A DNA stretch of 7,423 nt from Akkermansiaceae bacterium (GCA_014379305.1 JACMMB010000127.1:1-7423); one strand, 5' to 3'. Counted from the first letter of the stretch, positions 1 through 6,257 are shown. Notes: generated by a model from the letters alone, not told the origin. Numbers and translations: made by a program.

Positions 1-372
1 CCCATGGCCCGGATCGACCTTATCCGTGTCCCCGGAGCCTTTGAAATTCCTGTCGCCGTTGCCAATGTTCTGGATCGCGAGGAATTCAATTGCGTCATCA
101 CTCTCGGCTTGATCCTTCAAGGCGATACCATGCATGCCGACCTGATCGCAGGTTCTGTGACAAATTCGTTGCAACATCTTGCCATCGAATCCAAGACTCC
201 AATCATTCACGAAGTGCTTTATCTGGAAAACGAAAAGCAAGCCCAAGCCCGTTGCATCGACTCAACCCTGAACCGCGGTCGCGAGGCCGCGCGGGCCGCA
301 GCCAGCATCATTGATGTCTTTTACGAAATCGATAAATCGATGCCTAAAGCCAATCCCAAGAAAACGAAGTAA
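1..372 (+). CDS. ribH: 6,7-dimethyl-8-ribityllumazine synthase, C-terminal part (5' end outside window)
   Basis: Lumazine synthase condenses 5-amino-6-ribitylamino-uracil with 3,4-dihydroxy-2-butanone-4-phosphate in the penultimate step of riboflavin synthesis, in the cytoplasm. The visible part opens with the family hallmark VPGAFEIP, followed by a strand like ITLGLILQGDT. The His in DTMHADLI sits where the catalytic His of the family (TTHYDYV in Bacillus) lies. A C-terminal helix with NRGREAARAA corresponds to the usual AGNKG..A segment. The frame is open from base 1, and the Met at base 4 lies inside the conserved fold, so the true start is upstream. The segment that usually reads GVLTTEN is here HEVLYLEN, and the usual RG before the phosphate-binding Thr is QG, so this is a diverged member. 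The TAA stop is 4 bp before nusB, a common pairing. The family is certain; full length is not visible. Confidence 0.92.
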   Translation, partial: PMARIDLIRVPGAFEIPVAVANVLDREEFNCVITLGLILQGDTMHADLIAGSVTNSLQHLAIESKTPIIHEVLYLENEKQAQARCIDSTLNRGREAARAAASIIDVFYEIDKSMPKANPKKTK

Positions 373-376
373 CGAA

Positions 377-1291
377 ATGCCAAGCCGGAGGGAAATCAGG
401 GAAGCCGTCATCCAATTCCTTTACTGTGCTGATCTGGAAGGCGGAGCCAACCCATCCGGGCTGCGAGAGCCTTTTTGGGAATTCATCACCGAAAGCGACC
501 GCAGAAATCTCCAGATCGCCACTTTCCGTACCGTCCATCACCTCGCTCACGGCCGGGAATCCCGGCTTGTGGAATTCGTCGAGCGCTGTGCGCCGGCCAT
601 CGCCCATCTCAATGCCTGGCCCCAGGCGGAAGAACTCAAATCCCATCTCAACCGCCTCCTGGCTCTTGAGTCCTCGTGGAGTCTCGCTTTCACCCAGCTC
701 GAACACATTCCTAAAACCGACAACGATTCGGATGTCGCGGAACAATTCGAAACGCTTCTCGAACAGCTTTTCAAAACAGACCGCGATACCGCCTTCTATC
801 GGCAGGAATTTCTCACAGGGGCGGAAAACTTTCCTGCCATCACCGGCCAGCTCGAACCGGTTTCGGCATCCATCCGCCGACTCCAGCGAATCTCCGACCG
901 GCTGCGCATGGTCGAGGAGCCTGAAAAATTTCCCGAACAGGTCGATCTTGCGAAAATCCGGCATTCAAAAGCCGATATCGCCCAGCTGCGCCTGCAAACC
1001 GATCAGATCGTTGACTCCATCATTGAAAAAAGGGATGAGATCGATGGCAGGATCGCCGCCATCGTCGAGAACTACTCCCCGGAGCGGATCGATCCGGTTG
1101 ACCGCGCCATTCTCCGCTTGGGCACCTACGAACTGCTCCACACCAAAACCCCTCACAAGGCAGTCATCAACGAAGCGATTGAGCTGGCCAAACGGTTCGG
1201 AACCAGCGACTCGAAACGTTTCGTCAACGGACTACTCGATCAAATCTCACAAACCTGTTCAGCGCCCACCGGCTCATCCCAGCCGCTTTGA
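377..1291 (+). CDS. nusB: Transcription antitermination factor NusB, enlarged form
   Basis: NusB binds boxA RNA with NusE (S10) and promotes antitermination, mainly on rRNA operons. The C-terminal core is unmistakable at residues about 205-292: a helix with EKRDEIDGRI, then ERIDPVDRAILRLGTYELL, then the signature VINEAIELAKRFGTSDSKRFVNGLLD split across 263-288. The N-terminus (RREIREAVIQFLYCADL, residues 4-20) matches the first NusB helix. The protein is 304 residues against about 140 for typical NusB. The extra roughly 150 residues (about 35-200) are predicted helical with no motif I recognise. Bacteroidetes also have NusB proteins of about 300 residues, so this may be a lineage form. I chose ATG 377 because MPSRREIREA aligns with NusB starts and lies 4 bp after the ribH stop; an earlier in-frame ATG at 311 would overlap ribH. 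No clear Shine-Dalgarno is present, so translation may be coupled to ribH. The 3' end overlaps sodA by 18 bp. Confidence 0.93.
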   Translation: MPSRREIREAVIQFLYCADLEGGANPSGLREPFWEFITESDRRNLQIATFRTVHHLAHGRESRLVEFVERCAPAIAHLNAWPQAEELKSHLNRLLALESSWSLAFTQLEHIPKTDNDSDVAEQFETLLEQLFKTDRDTAFYRQEFLTGAENFPAITGQLEPVSASIRRLQRISDRLRMVEEPEKFPEQVDLAKIRHSKADIAQLRLQTDQIVDSIIEKRDEIDGRIAAIVENYSPERIDPVDRAILRLGTYELLHTKTPHKAVINEAIELAKRFGTSDSKRFVNGLLDQISQTCSAPTGSSQPL

Positions 1292-1987
1292 AACGGCCTC
1301 CCAATCGACCACCTTCCAGAAAGCCGCGACATAATCCGGCCGCTTGTTCTGATATTTCAGATAGTAGGCGTGCTCCCAGACATCCAGGCCGAGCAGTGGC
1401 TTGCCCAGCTCACCGTCCGCTACCACACCCTTCATAATCGGCGCATCCTGATTCGGCGTGCTGGAAATTTTCAACTTGCCGTCCTTCTCATTCAGCCATA
1501 CCCATCCCGAGCCGAAGCGGCTTGCCGCCGCCGCCCCGAAAGCTTCCTGCATTTTTGCGAGCGATCCATACTCTCCATTTATCGCAGCCGTTAAATCATC
1601 CGATGGCTTGCCTGATTTTCCGGCAGGTGCCAGAGTCTTCCAGAAAAACGAATGATTCCAGTGCCCTCCTCCGTTGTTGCGCACCGTCGCCATCAAGCTC
1701 TTGTCTTTGATCTCCGATAAGTTCCCTAAAATTTCAGGCAACGATTTCCCCTTCAGATCAGCCGCTCCCGCAACCGCTTCATTCAGCTTCAAGACGTATG
1801 TCGCGTGATGCTTGCCATGATGAATCTCCATCGTCGCCGCATCGATGTACGGCTCCAGAGCATCAAACCCATATCCAAGTTCCGGCAGCTCGAAAGCTCC
1901 CTCAGCCGCTTTCCCCGCACTTGCGGAAACCAATAACCCCCCCGCCGCAAAAGTCCCTGCTTTAATAAAACCACGTCGTTTTAACAT
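1274..1987 (-). CDS. sodA: Superoxide dismutase, Mn type, with a Tat export signal
   Basis: It converts superoxide to oxygen and hydrogen peroxide. By alignment to E. coli MnSOD the metal ligands are H56 (EIHHGKHH), H112 (WNHSFFW), D202 and H206 (DVWEHAYYL); the second-shell Tyr is Y64. G108 and Q180 (PNQDAP) occupy the positions that favour Mn over Fe (Gly77 and Gln146 in E. coli). Residues 1-29 look like a twin-arginine signal: KRRGFIKAG, then a hydrophobic stretch AAGGLLVSASA, with cleavage likely near residues 27-30. The enzyme is therefore probably exported already folded and metallated, acting in the periplasm or envelope. The mature part, about 208 residues, is normal length. I chose ATG 1987 because it places the RR motif right after Met; AAGG lies 10 nt upstream. 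It is 49 bp downstream of the methyltransferase gene on the same strand, so co-transcription is possible. Confidence 0.94.
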   Translation of the reverse strand: MLKRRGFIKAGTFAAGGLLVSASAGKAAEGAFELPELGYGFDALEPYIDAATMEIHHGKHHATYVLKLNEAVAGAADLKGKSLPEILGNLSEIKDKSLMATVRNNGGGHWNHSFFWKTLAPAGKSGKPSDDLTAAINGEYGSLAKMQEAFGAAAASRFGSGWVWLNEKDGKLKISSTPNQDAPIMKGVVADGELGKPLLGLDVWEHAYYLKYQNKRPDYVAAFWKVVDWEAVSKRLG

Positions 1988-2036
1988 AAGTTCCAACCCT
2001 TCACCAAGTGCCGCCGCTTTGCAAATCACAAGTTCA

Positions 2037-2945
2037 TCACCCCAGCCAAACCGATTTCAAATACCCAGCCTCCGTGAAATCCTCCGGCATCTCCCGCAGC
2101 CTCACCGCCATCCCGTCGATCCTCACCATCCTCACGAAGTCCGGTTCGCTTATCCCCCGGTAATTCGTGCAGCACAGCAGCCATCCCCCGGGTGCCAAAA
2201 CCCGCCGCGCCAGCATCGTCAACTCACCGAAATCCCGCTCGACCCGGAACACCTTGCCCTGCTCATCCCGCGAAAAAGTCGGGGGGTCGATCACAATCCC
2301 ATCGAAGACCCGCCCCTGCTTCCCAAAACGCCTCAACCAATGAAACGCATCCCCTTTGCAAAAATGATGCTCCTGATCATCCAATCCGTTGTGGCGGAAA
2401 TTCCGCCTCGCCCACTCCAGATAAGGAGCCGATAAATCCAGCGTCGTCGTTTCCCCACCGCCCAATGCCGCTGCCACCGAAAAGCCTCCCGTGTAGGCAA
2501 AGAGATTCAGCAACCTACCCCCGCCATCCATTCTCCTCCTGACTTCCGCCCGATTCAGACGCTGATCCAAAAAAATCCCCTGGGAATACCCAGACCCGAA
2601 GGAAACCTCGAACCCCATCCCGTTTTCACGTATCAAAAAATGACCCTCCACCTCCGGCCCGTACACATGCCCCGGCGATTCCTTCCGCTGCTGATCCAGG
2701 CGCTTCCAATAAACCGAACTCCCGCCCGCTTTAAGCCAATCCTTAACCTCCCCCCGCATTTCCCCGCCCGCCGTCATCGCCAGCCAGCGCCCCGCATACT
2801 CCTCCAGCGCGAAACCTCCCAGCCCATCCCCTGCCCCGTCCACCAATCTCACCGCATCCGTCCCCTCATCCAGCAGCCGCCCCCGCTTCGCCACCGCCGC
2901 ATCCAACAACTCCGCAATCATCTCCGCAAAATCTTCCCCACCCAT
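2037..2945 (-). CDS. Class I SAM-dependent methyltransferase, RlmI-like (COG1092), without PUA domain
   Basis: Probable RNA (23S rRNA cytosine-type) methyltransferase. The 302 residues show the family pattern in order: an EEHD-like N-terminal region with VRLVDGAGDGLGGFALEEYAG (32-52); a linker with SGYSQGIFLDQRLNR (118-132); SAM motif I LLNLFAYTGGFSVAAALGG (145-163); the acidic end of strand 2, TTTLDLS (167-172); CKGDAFHWL (196-204); motif IV FDGIVIDPPTFSR (214-226); and a late strand ending LLCCTNYRG (256-264). E. coli RlmI is about 396 residues and starts with a PUA RNA-binding domain that is absent here, so substrate and gene name are not assigned. ATG 2945 begins just before the conserved helix; Met9 (base 2921), preceded by GGAG, is an alternative. 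The frame stays open upstream for about 900 bases, but that part is antisense to the dehydrogenase. It diverges from the dehydrogenase gene with 30 bp between starts, and sodA follows it. Confidence 0.85.
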   Translation of the reverse strand: MGGEDFAEMIAELLDAAVAKRGRLLDEGTDAVRLVDGAGDGLGGFALEEYAGRWLAMTAGGEMRGEVKDWLKAGGSSVYWKRLDQQRKESPGHVYGPEVEGHFLIRENGMGFEVSFGSGYSQGIFLDQRLNRAEVRRRMDGGGRLLNLFAYTGGFSVAAALGGGETTTLDLSAPYLEWARRNFRHNGLDDQEHHFCKGDAFHWLRRFGKQGRVFDGIVIDPPTFSRDEQGKVFRVERDFGELTMLARRVLAPGGWLLCCTNYRGISEPDFVRMVRIDGMAVRLREMPEDFTEAGYLKSVWLG

Positions 2946-2975
2946 CGCACCACGTCCATCCCGTAAACATTTCTT

Positions 2976-3935
2976 ATGAACATCCTCCTCACCACCTGCT
3001 CCTTTCAGGACACCCCCGGCCCCCATCACGCACTCATGGCCGCGCAGAAATGGAACGTCACGTGCCAGCGCGGCCCCCTTTCCGAAGCCCGCATGCTCCA
3101 GCTTGCCGGCGACTTCGATGCCTTCCTCTGCGGCGATGACGCCCTCTCCCGCGCAGTCCTCGCAAAATCCCTCCCCAAGCTCAAAGTCATTTCCAAATAC
3201 GGCATCGGCCTCGATAAAATCGACCTCCCCGCCACCATGGAATTCCGCATCCCCGTCCTCTTCACCCCCGGCGTCAATCACCACACCGTCGCCGAGCACA
3301 CCTTCGCACTCCTCCTCGCCCTCACGAAAAACCTCATTCCATCCGTCCATTCCACCCGCGAGGGCCGGTGGACCCGCCTCACCGGCACCGAATTGCATGG
3401 CAAACGCATCGGCCTCATCGGCCTCGGACGCATCGGTCAGGAAGTCGCCAAACGCGCCCGCGCCTTCGGCATGGAAGTCCACGGCTTCGGCAACTACTGG
3501 CCGGAGGAATTCGCCGCGGAGTACCGCATCACCCGCCACCACGATCTCAACGGCCTCTTCGCCGCCTCCCAAATCATCAGCCCCCACACCAAGCTCTCCC
3601 CGGAAAGCCATCATTGCATCAACGCCGCCCGCCTCGATCTCATGCCGCAGAATTCCTGGCTCATCAACACCGGCCGCGGCGAACTCATCCACCAAGCCGA
3701 CGTCATCGCCGCCCTTGATTCCGGAAAACTCGCCGGTTACGCCACCGACGTCCTCGACCAGGAGCCCCCGCCCCCCGATCACCCCCTCTTGTCCCACCCC
3801 AAAGTCATCGTCACCCCCCACATCGGCTCCCGCACCTGCGAAAGTGTCCCCCGCCAAGCCATGAAATCCCTCACCAACCTCATCAACGCCCTCGCCGGCC
3901 AGCCTGATTGCAACTGCGCCAACGGCATTATTTGA
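2976..3935 (+). CDS. D-isomer-specific 2-hydroxyacid dehydrogenase (SerA/GhrB-like, no ACT domain)
   Basis: NAD(P)-dependent oxidoreductase acting on D-2-hydroxyacids or 2-oxoacids such as 3-phosphoglycerate, hydroxypyruvate or glyoxylate; cytoplasmic. The 319 residues contain the catalytic Arg-Glu-His set: R234 in NTGRGELI, E263 in DVLDQEPP and H282 in VTPHIGSRT. The Rossmann GxGxxG is at 149-154 (GLGRIG). The substrate-domain motif KYGIGLDKID (74-83) and VAEHTFALLLAL (105-116) are typical. The protein ends soon after the catalytic domain, without the ACT or ASB regulatory domains of long phosphoglycerate dehydrogenases. The Asp that normally ends strand 2 and fixes NAD specificity (as in YDP) is replaced by Gly172 (FGNYW), which may mean NADP use. 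ATG 2976 starts directly on the first strand (MNILLTTC); no Shine-Dalgarno is visible. Codons are very rich in third-position C. Exact substrate is unknown. Confidence 0.9.
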   Translation: MNILLTTCSFQDTPGPHHALMAAQKWNVTCQRGPLSEARMLQLAGDFDAFLCGDDALSRAVLAKSLPKLKVISKYGIGLDKIDLPATMEFRIPVLFTPGVNHHTVAEHTFALLLALTKNLIPSVHSTREGRWTRLTGTELHGKRIGLIGLGRIGQEVAKRARAFGMEVHGFGNYWPEEFAAEYRITRHHDLNGLFAASQIISPHTKLSPESHHCINAARLDLMPQNSWLINTGRGELIHQADVIAALDSGKLAGYATDVLDQEPPPPDHPLLSHPKVIVTPHIGSRTCESVPRQAMKSLTNLINALAGQPDCNCANGII

Positions 3936-3963
3936 ACAAACCGTCGCACTGACGCCATTTGTT
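3935..3963 (+). terminator. Weak stem-loop just after the dehydrogenase stop
   Basis: Outer arms AACAAA (3935-3940) and TTTGTT (3958-3963) pair perfectly. Inside them CGTC (3942-3945) and GACG (3951-3954) pair around a 5-base loop. The two stems are separated by a small internal loop. The structure starts on the stop codon and is followed by G/T-rich rather than pure T sequence, so it is at best an imperfect terminator. Confidence 0.3.
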
Positions 3964-4203
3964 TGTGCATTGTAACCCTATACGATGTTATTTACACCAT
4001 TTTTTATTCTGAGCTTAAACTAGATTGTTCTGATATTTATCTATCTTATTCCATTATCATCATTTGTTTACCTATTATTAAATCTTGTCATAAAATAGGC
4101 TTAAAGTGCCATTATCCGATCAAATAATGACCCTGGCCACATCCTCATCAAGACCCGCCACAAACCTTGCAACCCTCGCAATAGCGCCGATCCTCCCCAC
4201 AAC
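3936..4203. other. AT-rich intergenic region
   Basis: 268 bp with no convincing gene. From about 3957 to 4105 it is strongly AT-rich, in sharp contrast with the C-rich genes on both sides. It contains a 9-bp repeat CATTTGTTT (3956-3964 and 4061-4069) and candidate promoter elements near its right end. From about 4125 to 4203 the composition returns to the C-rich style of the following gene without a credible coding frame, so this part is probably the leader of the aminopeptidase mRNA. Confidence 0.6.
4067..4096 (+). promoter_or_regulatory. Candidate sigma70-type promoter for the aminopeptidase gene
   Basis: TTTACC (4067-4072, 4 of 6 to TTGACA), an 18-bp spacer and TAAAAT (4091-4096, 5 of 6 to TATAAT). 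The implied leader is about 100 nt. An alternative -35 is TTGTCA (4085-4090) with CATTAT (4110-4115) at 19 bp. AT-rich DNA gives such matches easily. Confidence 0.3.
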
Positions 4204-5184
4204 ATGCGGCTCATCCTCTCCCTCCCCATTATCATCCTCAGCAGTTGCCAAACCCTCCATTTCTACACCCAAGGCATCCGCGGCCAGGTGGAAATCCTCC
4301 AAAAATCCCAACCCAATTCCACCCTCCTCGCCTCCGCCACCACCCCGGACGCCCTCAAGAAACAACTCACCCTCGCCGGGGAACTCTGCGCCTTCGCTAC
4401 CGCCAACCTCGATCTCCCCGGCAATTCCGCTTACCAACGCTACGCCGATCTCGGCCGCACCCACGTCGTCTATGTCATCCATGCCGCCCCGGAATTTTCC
4501 CTCAAAGCCAAAACCTGGCGCTATCCCTTTCTCGGCGAGCTCGACTACCGCGGCTATTTCAAGGAAAGCGACGCCAAAGACCTTTCCCGGCAGCTCGAAT
4601 CCGCAGGCTACGAGGTCTTCATCGGCGGCACCGATGCCTACTCCACCCTCGGGTTATTCCACGATCCCCTGCTCAACACCTTCATCGATTACCCCGAAAT
4701 CGATCTCGCCGAAACCATCTTCCACGAGCTCACCCACCGCCGCATTTTCCGCAACGGCGATACCACCTTCAATGAATCCCTCGCCACCGCCGTCGCCGAG
4801 GAAGGAGTCCGCCGCTGGCTGGGGTCGCAAAACCGCACCGCCGCCCTCGCCGATTACGAAGCCCGCCTCGTCCGCCGCCGCGAGTTCTTTGATGAAATCG
4901 CAGTCACCCGGCGGCAGCTCGACGCCCTCTATGCTTCCGGCCTGTCCCGGACAATCATGCGCCAGCGCAAAGCCATCATTCTCACCAACCTGAAGCACCG
5001 CTCCCGCGATCTTCAGCAACGCTGGGGTGGCAAGCGCCTCAATGAATGGCTCAAGCTCGACCTAACCAACGCCCACCTTGTCGCCCTCATCAGCTACCAT
5101 CAGGACATCCCGAAGTTCAAGCAACTGCTCGCCGGGGCGAATGGGGATTTCACCGTCTTCTTCAAAAGAGCCGGCGATCTGTGA
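4204..5184 (+). CDS. Predicted zinc aminopeptidase lipoprotein (COG4324 / Aminopep family)
   Basis: Probable envelope-anchored zinc metallopeptidase of a family annotated as putative aminopeptidase (formerly DUF2265); to my knowledge its substrate is not established. The 326 residues begin with a short signal peptide and lipobox: MRLILSLPIIILSSC, giving lipid attachment at Cys15. The family's typical start after the Cys follows (HFYTQGIRGQVEIL, 19-32). The zinc site is HELTH (H174, E175, H178), and the third ligand is probably E191 in FNESLATAVAEEG (189-201), with E199 and E200 as alternatives. The rest is mainly helical with many Arg. ATG 4204 places the signal peptide correctly; no Shine-Dalgarno is seen. 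Its stop codon lies inside a hairpin shared with the convergent PEP-CTERM gene. Codons are extremely C-rich, like the preceding dehydrogenase. The family is recognised with good confidence from the motif set; the activity is only predicted. Confidence 0.85.
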   Translation: MRLILSLPIIILSSCQTLHFYTQGIRGQVEILQKSQPNSTLLASATTPDALKKQLTLAGELCAFATANLDLPGNSAYQRYADLGRTHVVYVIHAAPEFSLKAKTWRYPFLGELDYRGYFKESDAKDLSRQLESAGYEVFIGGTDAYSTLGLFHDPLLNTFIDYPEIDLAETIFHELTHRRIFRNGDTTFNESLATAVAEEGVRRWLGSQNRTAALADYEARLVRRREFFDEIAVTRRQLDALYASGLSRTIMRQRKAIILTNLKHRSRDLQQRWGGKRLNEWLKLDLTNAHLVALISYHQDIPKFKQLLAGANGDFTVFFKRAGDL

Positions 5185-5196
5185 CGATCACCGGCT
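5169..5196. terminator. Bidirectional hairpin terminator between convergent genes
   Basis: Arms AGCCGGCGATC (5169-5179) and GATCACCGGCT (5186-5196) are complementary at 10 of 11 positions around a 6-base loop (5180-5185). In the - strand transcript the odd pair becomes G-U, so the stem is complete in that direction. On the + strand TTTA follows; on the - strand CTTTTG follows. The hairpin contains the aminopeptidase stop codon (5182-5184) and ends 10 bp from the PEP-CTERM stop, so it can serve both transcripts. Confidence 0.7.
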
Positions 5197-5205
5197 TTAT
5201 CCGAA

Positions 5206-6237
5206 CTAGCGACTGTTCCGGCGTCTAAGCAATGCCAGAAGTCCGAAGGCACCGAGCAGTGCGGTTTTTGGCTCAGGCACTGGAACAAATGCCACCGCGC
5301 CGGGAAAATAATCCAGATCACCCAATTTCAATTCATAGATCAAGCCACTGCCGGCGATCGCGCTGGCTGAGCCATCCCAGGAGAAGGCAAGTGTGCCGGT
5401 GACTTCCAACCGGGTTTGATGATTCGGAATAAGATTGTCGATCACCAGGAATTCCACTTGGCGGGGATTGGTGATGTCAGTGCCACCAGGAACGTGTTGC
5501 CACGTCGTCGTAAGGGAATTCACCGTCTGATTATCCTTTTCGAAGTTGATCGGCTGGGTAGGCCCGCTACCGACGGAGGCCGAAAGATTGCCCACAGTCA
5601 GGCTGCTGCGGGTCACTTGCGGCGAGGCTCCATAAGCACCAATCGTTGCGAACCGCATCAGAACATCACTGAGCACATGCTGTTCCTTGTAAGGACCGGT
5701 GCCGTTCACGAAATCGGTCACGCGATTTCCAAGCGTGGCACTTGCCAGATGGACAGTCGCCCCGCTTTGGTATCTTGAGCTGGCGGTAGGGCTGCCGTTG
5801 TTCCAGTCATAGACCAAGGTGAAATTCCAAATCGTGTTGTTGCCCCAGGTCACGCTGTTCGCGGCAGTCCCGTAAGTTCCGCCCGGAGTGCCATAATGGG
5901 AGCCGATGGGTGCGGGTGTATCAATGATCGCGGCCTCGTAGCCGGATGCGTTGATTTTGTTTAAACGAGCCGCATAGACGACGGAGATGTCGTAAGCATC
6001 GGCAGCGCCGGGAATCCCATTGCTTGCGGAGGCAGGATTGTTGTCCTCGAACCACCAGGGAATATCCCGGTAGCTGTCGCGCGCGGTTCCCGGGGTCGGG
6101 TTCCATGCGGCGTTGGAAGGATTGGCTGGACCATGCGGAAGGTAAACCGCATTGATCGCTGCTGATGCACTGAGGACGGTTAACGCTGTAACCGTGATAC
6201 CAAAAAGCCCGGGACTGAGGTGTGTATTTGTTTTCAC
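5206..6237 (-). CDS. PEP-CTERM sorting domain-containing exported protein, function unknown
   Basis: The 343-residue protein has an N-terminal signal peptide (residues about 1-27, hydrophobic LFGITVTALTVLSASAA). It ends in a textbook PEP-CTERM tail: VPEP (320-323), a hydrophobic helix (about 325-338) and the basic end LLRRRNSR. In known systems this tail is recognised by an exosortase in the inner membrane and processed during export, usually linked to exopolysaccharide or biofilm. The middle is Gly/Ser/Asn/Thr-rich with alternating beta-like segments and a Trp-rich patch (IPWWFEDNN, near 60-68). Only two late segments (about 250-300) look like a beta-sandwich, and I recognise no catalytic motif. 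No exosortase is in the window. The start is GTG 6237; an in-frame stop lies 8 codons upstream, so it is the only reasonable start. No Shine-Dalgarno is seen. The gene is less C-biased than its left neighbours. It is convergent with the aminopeptidase and divergent from the amidase. Confidence 0.88.
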   Translation of the reverse strand: MKTNTHLSPGLFGITVTALTVLSASAAINAVYLPHGPANPSNAAWNPTPGTARDSYRDIPWWFEDNNPASASNGIPGAADAYDISVVYAARLNKINASGYEAAIIDTPAPIGSHYGTPGGTYGTAANSVTWGNNTIWNFTLVYDWNNGSPTASSRYQSGATVHLASATLGNRVTDFVNGTGPYKEQHVLSDVLMRFATIGAYGASPQVTRSSLTVGNLSASVGSGPTQPINFEKDNQTVNSLTTTWQHVPGGTDITNPRQVEFLVIDNLIPNHQTRLEVTGTLAFSWDGSASAIAGSGLIYELKLGDLDYFPGAVAFVPVPEPKTALLGAFGLLALLRRRNSR

Positions 6238-6257
6238 GCCGGGGTATTTAGGGGAAA

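Noticed and set aside
344..964. 206-codon - strand frame opposite nusB.
   Set aside because: It has no recognisable motif, lies opposite conserved nusB, and has no separate promoter or ribosome site.
1282..1297. Short GCCG...CGGC hairpin at the nusB/sodA junction as a possible terminator.
   Set aside because: It has only a 4-bp stem with an 8-base loop and no T-run on either side.
2946..3857. Long - strand open frame continuing upstream of the methyltransferase for about 300 codons.
   Set aside because: It is antisense to the dehydrogenase, whose catalytic motifs are complete. The Gly/Glu/Asp/Ala-rich translation has no motif and is expected opposite C-ending codons.
3103..3864. Second + strand frame (253 codons, Ser/Pro/Ala-rich) inside the dehydrogenase.
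   Set aside because: It is a compositional shadow; the dehydrogenase frame carries all conserved residues.
1344..4038. Exact 14-bp match TTGTTCTGATATTT at 1344-1357 and 4025-4038.
   Set aside because: One copy is inside sodA coding sequence and the other in an AT-rich gap. A single 14-bp match in 7.4 kb is not far from chance, and nothing else flanks both copies.
4106..4993. Long + strand frame rich in Ser and Pro overlapping the aminopeptidase.
   Set aside because: It lies in another frame of a gene with a clear HELTH zinc site and signal peptide. Its low-complexity translation reflects the C-rich composition.
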